This document shows, one piece after another, positions 39,136-47,172 of a stretch of DNA of 48,676 bases (positions are counted from its first letter, which is position 1; every line of letters starts with the position of its first letter). Source of the stretch: an uncultured Bacteroidales bacterium (lineage in GTDB: Bacteria > Bacteroidota > Bacteroidia > Bacteroidales > FEN-979). The stretch spans positions 1 through 48,676 of the forward strand of contig CAIJYT010000082.1 of the NCBI GenBank assembly GCA_903824935.1, given 5' to 3'. Under the pieces are notes generated by a model. It worked only from the letters and a program-made list of their open reading frames with translations, searched no databases and was not told where the DNA came from. Position numbers and translations under genes: made by a program.

Positions 39136-41628
39136 TTAAAAAGCAGCAACATGAATCGCATGGTTAAGGATATTCATTTCGAATCTTAAAAACCTGTCCT
39201 TATCGCTTCTGGCCTTCATGGTTTTATTACAATATAGAATTGTATACAAACTGTTGGCTCTTAAAACATGAAGTGTATAGGAAACCTTGCAATTCCCGGC
39301 CGTTGAATTTTGAAGCCATGCATATTCATCAGCATTCCATTTTACTATTTCAAGTGAGAGTTGTCCTGCAGTATGGGCCTTCAGGGAGTAAAGATCATCA
39401 TTTCCGTTAAAATATACCACATCATTTTTCTCAGCATAAAAGCCAAAGTCACTTTTTGATCCTATTTTGAATTGCTTGTTTGCAACTGAATAGTGATCCG
39501 CAGTCAGTCCTATTACCAGTTTCTCCTGCCTGAAATTGTAAATTAATTCAGTGCCGGATAATTTAGATGGCAGGTGCGGGTTTAAATACAGCCGGTTATA
39601 CAAGGGATTAATCCCGTAGATGGCTTTATACAGTCCCACAAGGGCCAGGCTGTTTCCCGAGAGTATATCATCTCCCAGGCCATCCTGGTGCACCCTGCCA
39701 TAGCGCTGGAATGCCAGGCCGTCTTTTTCGTAACGGTTCAAAACATTTTCAACATATTTTAATGCCAGCTCAGGCTTGTACATTGCATAGGCTTCAACAC
39801 CAACGCTACCCCACGAAAGGAATATATCGCCATTCTCATAATTCGGGAAAGGGAACTGCCAGTCATTCCCTTCGCCTGCCGCATATGAGTATAAACAAAT
39901 AGGCCAGAAGAAAAGATTTTCAGCGCTCGTTTGTTCTTCTATCTTATCAAGTATGGCATTGCGCCTGGTAGTGTCGTCGCAGATCCCGTATGCAATGGCC
40001 ATAAGATTTACGGGTACAACAAGGTTATCTCCGTGAACGGACTTATCCTTAGCGATCCAGTGGATGTACCATTTGTTTTTGGCATCCCAGAACCCGCCGT
40101 CCCCGGTTGATTTGTTGAAACTCTTTTTGAGCTCAGCGGCGAATGCAGCATAATAGCCTGATTTCAACGTGTCGTTTAACCGCTTTTCCACATTCGCCCA
40201 CAAAGTCAAAGCATAATATAGTTTTGCATTGACAAATGCATTTTCATATGAAGCCCAGATGATATCGATCCAGTCACTACCCCTTTTTTCAGATTGCGAA
40301 TCAGTCATCATTTCAACTAAATGATTGCCGTTCGAATCCCTCTTCAGCATATATTCCAGCGCAAGTTCACAGGTTTTTTTATGGCTTGAAACCCAGTTTA
40401 GATCGCCGGTGAGGTCAAAGACCTGCGCAACATTGGCAACAAAATCGGGATTCGAATCCATAAGATATCCCCATTGAGCTTCATAAAAACCCGCTTTGGT
40501 CACCGTGCCGGGCATGGCGTCCTCATCGAGGTAAGCCCAACGCGAGATCACCCTGCCGTCGGGCTTGATGGCATTGTCACGGTAAAAATCGAGGCATCGT
40601 TTGTAACCCTCGGTATATGTCGCATCATTGATCCCGATTGCAAACTGGGCGATATACTGTTCATGCAGGCAAATCGGTCCGTAAGGCGTATGCCAGCTGT
40701 TGCCCCCGAAATGCTTTTCATCGATGACCCCTATCCTTGCAATAGTATTTAATACATCACTTACCTGCTTGCCGTTGATCCCGGCAAACTTCCCCCTGTT
40801 ATATTCTTCATTATAATTGACTGCCGATAGCGTTACGGTTTCAATATAGGTTCCGGCCTTAACACCGAACGGAGCCCACACATCAGTCTTTCCCCTGATG
40901 AACCTGCTCCTTTTTTCAGTTTCATAACGATAGCTCAGTTCGCTATCCGAAACAGCAACGTTAAAAACCAGGTGATCATCATCGGAACGACTGTATTTCA
41001 TCGCTGCTTTTTTCCCTTCACACGAAACTGCAACCTTTAATCCATCGCCCGTGCTGCTGTTCCAGAATACCGAGCAATCGGAATGAACCCCGTAAGTGCA
41101 TAATTTCTGGTTGAAGAGATAAAACCAGGCCAGTCCTCCGTATCCCAGAAACGCGCCATTCCAGGTATTTATGCTGTTAAAGTTAAATGAGGGAAATGAG
41201 GCTTCTTCTATCACAATAGGTTTCGGAAAAGTTCTTTCGATTTCAAGGCGGATGTCATTCCCGTAAATGAAGAAGCTCCATTTCTCTGTTACTGTTTCAG
41301 GATTTTGACCATATTTTATGTTGCTGATACTTACAGTATTTTCGCCTGTCTTTACCATCGGGACCGATTCGAGTTTCATTGTAGAGTAAGTGTTTTCGGA
41401 AGTTCTTACAGATGAGACAATGCCCGCAGGCAGTGAGATTACCGAACGGCCGTCGACAGACAGACCACTTACAGCGCATTTCCGGTTATAGTCAAGGGTG
41501 ATCATCATTTTACTGTTCCCGAAAGTGACCACTTTATCGGGCAAATTATTTTTAATGACGATATCCCCGGCATTGGAGGCAGTGACGTTTCCCAGGAGCA
41601 GATAGGCCAGAACCAGTGCTTTGTTCAT
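39136..41628 (-). CDS. Secreted six-hairpin (alpha/alpha)6 glycoside hydrolase-like protein
   Basis: 830 residues with a signal peptide (about 1-20, TASNAG). An N-terminal beta-sandwich (about 20-270) is followed by a long (alpha/alpha)6 barrel (about 290-690) with GNSWHTPYGPICLHEQYIAQF, SRWAYLDEDAMPG, AGFYEAQWGYLMDSNPDF and GSDWIDIIWASYENAFVNAKLYY. A C-terminal beta domain contains NPLYNRLYLNPHLP. This is the layout of alpha-L-rhamnosidase, amylo-glucosidase and related six-hairpin enzymes; I cannot place it in one GH family. Candidate acids are in LDEDAMPG and the ADQ/DSQ-like TDSQSEKRGSDW segment. It may act on plant or microbial polysaccharide in the periplasm. Confidence 0.8.
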   Translation of the reverse strand: MNKALVLAYLLLGNVTASNAGDIVIKNNLPDKVVTFGNSKMMITLDYNRKCAVSGLSVDGRSVISLPAGIVSSVRTSENTYSTMKLESVPMVKTGENTVSISNIKYGQNPETVTEKWSFFIYGNDIRLEIERTFPKPIVIEEASFPSFNFNSINTWNGAFLGYGGLAWFYLFNQKLCTYGVHSDCSVFWNSSTGDGLKVAVSCEGKKAAMKYSRSDDDHLVFNVAVSDSELSYRYETEKRSRFIRGKTDVWAPFGVKAGTYIETVTLSAVNYNEEYNRGKFAGINGKQVSDVLNTIARIGVIDEKHFGGNSWHTPYGPICLHEQYIAQFAIGINDATYTEGYKRCLDFYRDNAIKPDGRVISRWAYLDEDAMPGTVTKAGFYEAQWGYLMDSNPDFVANVAQVFDLTGDLNWVSSHKKTCELALEYMLKRDSNGNHLVEMMTDSQSEKRGSDWIDIIWASYENAFVNAKLYYALTLWANVEKRLNDTLKSGYYAAFAAELKKSFNKSTGDGGFWDAKNKWYIHWIAKDKSVHGDNLVVPVNLMAIAYGICDDTTRRNAILDKIEEQTSAENLFFWPICLYSYAAGEGNDWQFPFPNYENGDIFLSWGSVGVEAYAMYKPELALKYVENVLNRYEKDGLAFQRYGRVHQDGLGDDILSGNSLALVGLYKAIYGINPLYNRLYLNPHLPSKLSGTELIYNFRQEKLVIGLTADHYSVANKQFKIGSKSDFGFYAEKNDVVYFNGNDDLYSLKAHTAGQLSLEIVKWNADEYAWLQNSTAGNCKVSYTLHVLRANSLYTILYCNKTMKARSDKDRFLRFEMNILNHAIHVAAF

Positions 41629-41634
41629 TATTGC

Positions 41635-42228
41635 TTATTGTTGTTTTAATTTCGCTAAGCGGCTTCTTGTCTTAAAAGCTAATAATCCGCAAATTAATGC
41701 CCCCAGAATAATCGAAAAAATCCAATCGTGCAATTGAAAGAATTGGAGGGCTGTAATGAATGATAGCGTGCCAAGCGGCAGTAATAAAATGGAATTTGTA
41801 ATCAAACCAGGATTGTAGGTAGGCTTACCCGATTGAAAAATTATTGTATGCATGAAATTGTTAATGGTTAATTCAAATAACATCATGGCAAAACCGATCC
41901 AGGGTGCAATGTTGGCTAGAAGAGCGCCGATTATTACCGCCGGCCATGCAATCACAATGTTTACCTGGAATACATAACCTTCATCAAGTGGAAAATTTGG
42001 ATCGGTTTTAGAACCAAAAGGAGATTTTAAATTGAAAAATTCCTTAAAACTTAATGGTGATAAAACATATTCCTCACATTCATGAAGCATTAAAAATGGC
42101 AAATGAAGCCATAAAAGAAACTGATAATAGGACATGGAATTTCTAAAATAAATTAGAATGACCAACAATACCGGGGCAAGAAACAGATTTGCACTTTGCC
42201 AGAACCAATTGATTTTTTGAATATTCAT
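41635..42228 (-). CDS. HXXEE domain membrane protein
   Basis: 197 residues. The family motif is present as HECEE (49-53) in LMLHECEEYVLSP, at the end of a membrane helix. Further helices lie at about 15-30, 89-107, 110-128, 145-163 and 168-188. The family is a small integral-membrane group with conserved His and Glu, thought to be an enzyme or metal site, but with no proven function. An unusually strong Shine-Dalgarno (AAAGGAGG) lies six bases upstream, and a promoter plus hairpin leader precede it. Base composition is clearly AT-rich compared with the left half of the window. Confidence 0.88.
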   Translation of the reverse strand: MNIQKINWFWQSANLFLAPVLLVILIYFRNSMSYYQFLLWLHLPFLMLHECEEYVLSPLSFKEFFNLKSPFGSKTDPNFPLDEGYVFQVNIVIAWPAVIIGALLANIAPWIGFAMMLFELTINNFMHTIIFQSGKPTYNPGLITNSILLLPLGTLSFITALQFFQLHDWIFSIILGALICGLLAFKTRSRLAKLKQQ

Positions 42229-42240
42229 AGAACCTCCTTT
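42229..42240 (-). promoter_or_regulatory. Strong Shine-Dalgarno sequence before the HXXEE gene
   Basis: On the minus strand AAAGGAGG sits about six bases before ATG 42228. It is an exact match to the 16S tail complement, rare in this phylum and shared in this window only with the 13767 gene. Confidence 0.65.
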
Positions 42241-42266
42241 AAGAATTTGAATTTATAAAGATGATT

Positions 42267-42375
42267 TGTCAACCTTACAGCCATTTTGCCTATGGCCTGC
42301 CTGTAACCGTAGCAAAGGTAAAACTTTTGCTCAGCAACATTGTGTGAGCATTGCTTCCTTCGCGATTTGTTGGCA
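42267..42375 (-). promoter_or_regulatory. Promoter and structured leader between the DUF4185-like and HXXEE genes
   Basis: The minus strand holds TACCTTTG (42320-42313), an exact TAnnTTTG -7 element. Then comes a hairpin: TTACAG/CTGTAA (42306-42301 with 42280-42275) around GCCAT/ATGGC (42296-42292 with 42284-42280). The block is bounded by TGCCAAC (42375-42369) and GTTGACA (42273-42267), which are imperfect inverted ends. The leader to the ATG would be about 80 bases. Confidence 0.5.
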
Positions 42376-42380
42376 GCCGT

Positions 42381-43478
42381 TTAATGTTCGTCTTTTATTT
42401 CAATTTTCATCAGGATAAATTTTGGAAAATAGATGGTCTGATTTTCCATCAACTCACCAAAGTAAAAACTGTTGACATTGTATGTAATGTAAATTCCATT
42501 ACCGAATAATTCGGGATGAGCTTTAGCAGCATACATGAATGGTTTTTTTACCCCAGGGTAATCAGGTGTATAAAACATAAAGGGTTCTGTCCATTTACCC
42601 TGCAAACTATCTGACATTCTTATACCAATCTTGCCCTCGCCAAAGCCAAAAGATTGAATCTGAATAAATTTCTTAAGTGATTTGTCATAATGAACCGAAT
42701 ACTCCGTGCCGCCGATAAATAAAGGTTCAGGAATTGGATTTATGGTTTTTCTCTCTGCCCATTTCCCAATTATCCACCATTCAGGGTTTTCTATATTTCC
42801 CGTGTAAGCTTCGTTTAATTTCCAGCGCAATAAAAATACTTCGTGAGTCGCAGGTTCAACGGCTCCGAATGCATAAAGATATTTTTCGTCTTTGAGAACT
42901 GCGGCTGAGCCGACAATATAACCGTAGGTTTCCGGGCCTTCAATGTATTGCATTTTCCATCTTGACGGTTCTTCGTCTGGATTTGAAATAAGAACTGCAT
43001 ACCAGCCACAAGATTCAAACCCAATTCCTGTTTTTATACTATGTTCTTTCAATAAAAAAATTATCAGCTTATCCTTTATCATTACTCCATGTCCTGTCCA
43101 GAACCAGAAATTGCCAGGTATATGGAAAAATGCTTGTGGCTTCTTTTTAGATTTATCCCAATAAAATTCGATTGGAGCAGTTTTCAAATTATAACCATTC
43201 TGAATGGCAATGCTGTTTCTGATCATCTTTGAATTTTTTCTTGACATCGATGAATCACTGCAAATATAGCCATCGCTGAAAAGCCATAATACTTTTCCGT
43301 TTTCAAGGTCAACAGAGGAAGCTCCATCAGCACCACGCCAAAAAAAATCATTAGTAAAATACTTATCGGTCTCTCCGGACATTTCAATTTTTATGCTATA
43401 CTTTGTTGTATCAAACAGTTGGCCAATACAGATATTATAAAACAAAAGAAAAATGATTAGGGCCGGATACTTCATCAT
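42381..43478 (-). CDS. Secreted beta-propeller protein, DUF4185-like
   Basis: 365 residues from ATG 43478; the frame is open to 43559 but that part lies in a promoter/palindrome region and would push the signal peptide inward. Signal peptide about 1-20 (ALIIFLLFYNICIGQ). The mature part shows five or so blades with repeated Trp/Asp motifs: VLWLFSDGYIC, FWFWTGHGVMIKDKLIIF, YGYIVGSAAVLKDEKYLYAFG and GKWTEPFMFYTPDYPG. This fits the five-bladed propeller of DUF4185 and GH43/GH68-type folds, so binding or cleavage of a glycan is possible but unproven. It is the next gene after the miniature ABC module. Confidence 0.7.
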   Translation of the reverse strand: MMKYPALIIFLLFYNICIGQLFDTTKYSIKIEMSGETDKYFTNDFFWRGADGASSVDLENGKVLWLFSDGYICSDSSMSRKNSKMIRNSIAIQNGYNLKTAPIEFYWDKSKKKPQAFFHIPGNFWFWTGHGVMIKDKLIIFLLKEHSIKTGIGFESCGWYAVLISNPDEEPSRWKMQYIEGPETYGYIVGSAAVLKDEKYLYAFGAVEPATHEVFLLRWKLNEAYTGNIENPEWWIIGKWAERKTINPIPEPLFIGGTEYSVHYDKSLKKFIQIQSFGFGEGKIGIRMSDSLQGKWTEPFMFYTPDYPGVKKPFMYAAKAHPELFGNGIYITYNVNSFYFGELMENQTIYFPKFILMKIEIKDEH

Positions 43479-43497
43479 GGTTGTCTTAAAGGGGCGC

Positions 43498-43537
43498 TGA
43501 TACCGCCTGCAAAACGCGGCAAAAGTAACAGGTATCA
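43498..43537 (-). promoter_or_regulatory. Palindrome with -7 element upstream of the DUF4185-like gene
   Basis: TGATACC (43498-43504) and GGTATCA (43531-43537) are perfect arms, extended imperfectly by CCTG/CAGG. Inside, on the minus strand, TACTTTTG (43527-43520) is an exact TAnnTTTG element. The inner part resembles the leader at 42307-42321 (GCAAAAGTAA versus GCAAAGGTAA on the plus strand). Confidence 0.5.
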
Positions 43538-43567
43538 AAAAAATATAATTCTTTGACATCGTTTAGA

Positions 43568-44260
43568 TTAACTGTTTGTTGGCATCAGTAAGTGACTTTT
43601 TGATTTATTAATATACCCCCATTTCACAAGGTCAATTTTGTTTTCAAAATATTTTATACCCCCATCGTAAAGCACACAATATCTATTTGCAGTATCTAAA
43701 ACATTATTGTAATCATGATCAGTTAGTATGATGCCTTTTGATCTTGAGGATTCCTTTATAAGCTTTGATAATTCTTCGATTAGAATGGGTGAGATCCCTG
43801 TAAATGGTTCATCAAGGAGAACAAATTTTGATTGAGTGTTCAATATTAGCTTGATTTCAAAATATCGTAATTCACCACCGGATAATTCTGAAACTTTATT
43901 GTTTTTAATACTGCTTAGAAATTTGTCATCAAAGAATGATTCAGGAAAAGGCTTATTTAAAAATAGTTTAACAGCTTGATGAAGCTTTAAATGCTTTGGT
44001 ACGAAATCATGTTGGGGAAGCAAACAGACTTCATCGATGCATTTATAAGGATGATCAAGAACTTTACCATCCAGGCGAATGAATTTTCTTTCAGTTTGCA
44101 GTGTCCCGAAAATAATCCTGAGTAAGGTGGATTTTCCGGTTCCATTTCTTCCGAAAATCCCTAAAATATCACCGGTTTGCAATTTAATAAAAACATCAGT
44201 CAATATTTGATTGACACCAAATGACTTTATAACACTATCTATTTCAAGAAGACTGCCCAT
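43568..44260 (-). CDS. ABC transporter ATP-binding protein
   Basis: 230 residues with all ABC motifs: Walker A GRNGTGKST (37-45), Q-loop LLPQHDF (Q83), signature LSGGE (126-130), Walker B FVLLDE (146-151), D-loop-like segment after it and switch His H182 in LTDHDYNNV. The catalytic residues are intact, so it should hydrolyse ATP. Its start lies 22 bases inside the upstream gene, which encodes a 100-residue membrane protein. That overlap makes the pair an obvious transporter unit. Import or export cannot be told; no binding protein is adjacent. Confidence 0.95.
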   Translation of the reverse strand: MGSLLEIDSVIKSFGVNQILTDVFIKLQTGDILGIFGRNGTGKSTLLRIIFGTLQTERKFIRLDGKVLDHPYKCIDEVCLLPQHDFVPKHLKLHQAVKLFLNKPFPESFFDDKFLSSIKNNKVSELSGGELRYFEIKLILNTQSKFVLLDEPFTGISPILIEELSKLIKESSRSKGIILTDHDYNNVLDTANRYCVLYDGGIKYFENKIDLVKWGYINKSKSHLLMPTNS

Positions 44261-44541
44261 CTGAGAATAATAAAAACAATAAGTCCAAATGTAAAATGAA
44301 AAACCAGTGATATTGAGAGTAATTTGATTTTTGCGATCCCTCGATTATAGAAAAAGTAATATTCATTCCTTCGGAAAAGTTCTTTATAAAATAAACTTAT
44401 AATAGGACCGCCTGTCATTAAAGCAATTGGAAAAACGGTGAAAAACAAAGGGTACATTATTAGGGCCAAAATAAATGAGAAAAAAAAGCTTATTGTAAAA
44501 GTACTTTTAAAAAATGCCCAGTACAAGTTTAATTTACTCAT
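44239..44541 (-). CDS. Miniature membrane subunit of a two-gene ABC system
   Basis: 100 residues with two or three hydrophobic segments (about 14-34, 35-50 and 75-96). The stretch KELFRRNEYYFFYNRGIAKIKLL (about 53-75) is basic and would face the cytoplasm, a good place for a coupling helix contacting the ATPase. No permease family is recognised, and 100 residues is far below the usual five or six helices per subunit. The 22-base overlap with the ATPase gene argues for a fixed partnership. It could be a regulatory or scaffold subunit if the true permease lies elsewhere. Confidence 0.7.
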   Translation of the reverse strand: MSKLNLYWAFFKSTFTISFFFSFILALIMYPLFFTVFPIALMTGGPIISLFYKELFRRNEYYFFYNRGIAKIKLLSISLVFHFTFGLIVFIILRWAVFLK

Positions 44542-44583
44542 GATTTGTTTCTCACTTGTTGTTTAATGGCTAAACATATTTAC

Positions 44584-45414
44584 TTAAGGTGTTTTAAGAA
44601 ACGCCGTGGTTTCAGAAACGACCAGTGAAAAATCATTACTGTTAAAATGTGAACTATTTTCTAAAAGAATCAATTTACAAGGAATATGAAATGAATCCAA
44701 TTTTTGGATCAATTTAACAGATTGTTGGTAAGGGAATATCTCATCCAGGGTACCATGAAAACAAAGTGTAGGGATGGAGGTTGAATCTGCCTTGTAAAAT
44801 GGACTGGCATCCCTGTAAGCATTTATTGATGAATCTCCAACCAGTGTTCGAATCACTTCCTCCATTCCCTGATCATTTACGAGTGCGGTGTCCGTCAGGT
44901 CCGTTACCGGATCATATGCGATAACTTTTTGTAAAATCATAGAATTGTTATTCCGGTAAGCAAACAGTAAGGATAAATGACCACCAGAGCTGTGCCCAAA
45001 CATATTGAAACCGGTATTCCTGAAATGATACTCGTCTGCTAAATATGATAGTTTACTCGTAACAGCGCCTATATCATTCATTACCTCTTTAAAGTGTACA
45101 CCCGTGTAGTCATTAGGGTAGCGATAATTTATATTCGCTGCAAGAATTCCATTCTTGGCAAAGCCTTCTGCAAAAGACACTGAACTGGATTTATCTCCGG
45201 TAACCCATCCTCCCCCGTGAATAATAATCACCAAAGGTGTTTTTTCATTATAATTCTCACAGAGGTAAAGATCCATCTTATTCATGGTATCCGGTCCATA
45301 TGAAATTTCCCGGACAACAGAAAAAGTAATTTTGGTTTCTGATTTTTTGCAGGAAAGCTGGATGGTTCCTGAAAAAATTAATAGACTTATGATGATGCTT
45401 CTTTGTGTTAGCAT
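44584..45414 (-). CDS. Alpha/beta hydrolase lipoprotein (esterase/lipase, HGGG type)
   Basis: 276 residues from ATG 45414, giving a compact lipoprotein signal ending QLSC (Cys 22). ATGs at 45453 and 45432 would lengthen the N-region and lie in a stretch similar to the intergenic element at 47038-47124. The hormone-sensitive-lipase-like oxyanion motif IHGGGW (about 65-70), nucleophile GHSSGG (S142), acid in GTLDEIFP (D224) and SSHF (H256) are all present. It probably cleaves small esters at the outer or periplasmic face; the kynurenine-formamidase-like subgroup also has this plan. Confidence 0.88.
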   Translation of the reverse strand: MLTQRSIIISLLIFSGTIQLSCKKSETKITFSVVREISYGPDTMNKMDLYLCENYNEKTPLVIIIHGGGWVTGDKSSSVSFAEGFAKNGILAANINYRYPNDYTGVHFKEVMNDIGAVTSKLSYLADEYHFRNTGFNMFGHSSGGHLSLLFAYRNNNSMILQKVIAYDPVTDLTDTALVNDQGMEEVIRTLVGDSSINAYRDASPFYKADSTSIPTLCFHGTLDEIFPYQQSVKLIQKLDSFHIPCKLILLENSSHFNSNDFSLVVSETTAFLKTP

Positions 45415-45462
45415 TGTCGCGGTTAGTGACATATTAGCCATTATGCATTTCAATCGAATATA

Positions 45463-47019
45463 TCATTCGTCAGTGATTAAAAACTTTTCTATATCATATA
45501 TTTCATTATCTTGTATTAATTGTAAATAGTAAATGCCTGTTGTTAAGTTGTCACGGTGTAAGGTAACCGCATGTCCATTGATGTTTTTAATCTGTTTAAC
45601 TAACTGCCCCTGCATGTTATAAACCGATAAAATGACATTGTTAAATAATTTATCTGTTTCCAATGTTGTCTCTGAAGAAAACGGATCAGGATAAATAAAT
45701 AAAGCATTTTTTGATTTGATGGTTGTTTCAATACCCACATGAGAGCAGATGTCAAAGATGTCTCCACCAAAATTATGCATGGTGGCAGGATTTCCGATTT
45801 TACCGCCATGTGACGCCGAAGAAACAGCAGGGTTAACTGTATAAACCGGGGTAGTTACCGTTGTTGAAAAGTTGTTCTGAATACAACTATTGCCATTTGA
45901 ATCAGTTTTAATAAGATAAACAGGATCATTTGCCCCGAATATATGTGTAGAACCTGTAACTATAAAACCGTTATCAGTTGTTTGCTGAACAAAATTACCA
46001 TATGCATAGGCATTAATTCCCTTGAAGCTTTTTGTCCAGATGGTATCTCCAACAGAGTCAGTCCTGATAAGGAAAGCAAGGCCTCCTTCACTTCCAGTTA
46101 TTATATAACCCCTGTCATTTGTTTCCTGAACCGAGTTACTGCCGCCATTTGAATAATTTTTAGCCCATAAAAGATCTCCGTTTGAATTTGTTTTAAAAAT
46201 AGAACTAAGAGTTATTGTGGGACCAATAAAAATACCCCCTGCTATAATATACCCTCCATCATCTGTCAGCTGCATTTGGTGAACCTCTTCAGAGCCTGAT
46301 GTAGCATAGGTTTTTGCCCAGATCACGTTCCCGTTTGCATCAATCTTATTCAGATAAGCACTATAGTTTCCAACACCAAAACTAAGCGTCGTACCTGCAA
46401 TAATGTATCCCCCATCGTTAGTTTGTTGCGCAGAGATGCCCTCATCTAAAGCACTTCCACCTAATGTTTTTGTCCAAAGTGTATCTCCTGTCGAATTTAT
46501 TTTAATTAAATAAACATCATAATTTCCTGAACCAAAACTGGCGGTAGAACCAACTACAATGTAACCGCCTTCAGAAGTTTGTTGAACTGAGGAGCCAAAA
46601 TCAAAATCAGTCCCTCCATAGGTTTTTGACCATAATACATCACCAAGTGAGTCTGTTTTTATTAAATATACATCATCAAACCCCTGTCCGAAACTGTTTG
46701 TATAACCCACTACAATGTACCCCTTATCCGTAGTTTGTTTTACTGACATACCATAATCATCACCTGGGCCTCCAAAACTTCTAGTCCATAAAGTATCTCC
46801 GCTTGCATCAGTCTTGATCATATAGATGTCACGACCTCCAGCCCCAAAACTAGATTCAACACCAACAACTATATATCCGCCATCCAAAGTTTGTTGAACA
46901 GAGTTTCCGTTGTCATATTCAATTCCCGCATAAGTTTTTTGAAAATTGGTTTGGGAGTTGCCTTTAAAAGTTAGAAAAAGCAGTGAAATCAAAATGGGCA
47001 ATAATGTCATCGTTTTCAT
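45463..47019 (-). CDS. T9SS type A exported seven-repeat propeller protein
   Basis: 518 residues with a signal peptide (about 1-22, ending GNSQ). Seven tandem repeats of about 52 residues (about 23-385) each have the form K-x-[YF]-GG-x4-D-x-G-x-S-x-QQT-x-DGGYI-[IV]-x-G, then YLIKTDSxGDxLW, consistent with a seven-bladed propeller. The fifth and sixth repeats are the most diverged. The C-terminal 80 residues (IYPDPFSSETTLE ... GIYYLQLIQDNEIYDIEKFLI) form a type A sorting domain, so the protein should be exported by the type IX system and anchored or released at the surface. It is AT-rich, like its neighbours. The partner or ligand is unknown. Confidence 0.9.
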   Translation of the reverse strand: MKTMTLLPILISLLFLTFKGNSQTNFQKTYAGIEYDNGNSVQQTLDGGYIVVGVESSFGAGGRDIYMIKTDASGDTLWTRSFGGPGDDYGMSVKQTTDKGYIVVGYTNSFGQGFDDVYLIKTDSLGDVLWSKTYGGTDFDFGSSVQQTSEGGYIVVGSTASFGSGNYDVYLIKINSTGDTLWTKTLGGSALDEGISAQQTNDGGYIIAGTTLSFGVGNYSAYLNKIDANGNVIWAKTYATSGSEEVHQMQLTDDGGYIIAGGIFIGPTITLSSIFKTNSNGDLLWAKNYSNGGSNSVQETNDRGYIITGSEGGLAFLIRTDSVGDTIWTKSFKGINAYAYGNFVQQTTDNGFIVTGSTHIFGANDPVYLIKTDSNGNSCIQNNFSTTVTTPVYTVNPAVSSASHGGKIGNPATMHNFGGDIFDICSHVGIETTIKSKNALFIYPDPFSSETTLETDKLFNNVILSVYNMQGQLVKQIKNINGHAVTLHRDNLTTGIYYLQLIQDNEIYDIEKFLITDE

Positions 47020-47037
47020 AGGATGTTATTTGCATTG

Positions 47038-47124
47038 TGGTTAACGTCCAATAAAAGCAGCAAAGGCAGAGCCTTTGTAAAGCAACAATACCTTTGTTTT
47101 GTTGCGGTTAGAGGCATGTTAGAT
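47038..47124. repeat. Structured intergenic element with nested hairpins
   Basis: CAAAGGC-AGA-GCCTTTG (47061-47077) and GCAACAA (47082-47088)/TTGTTGC (47099-47105) are perfect 7-base hairpins. They are framed by imperfect ends GGTTAACGTCC (47039-47049) and GAGGCATGTTAGAT (47111-47124). Part of it (CTCTAACCGCAACA on the minus strand) resembles CACTAACCGCGACA near 45425. No T-run follows. Confidence 0.5.
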
Positions 47125-47172
47125 CATGACGGTTTTTAAACATTATCTTCTTTGTATTATTTAAAAGTACAA

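Noticed and set aside
47038-47124. Integron attC site
   Set aside because: One end (GTTAGAT) fits the R' consensus, but the other does not, and the other gaps do not share the same core. No integrase was found. Kept only as a structured element.
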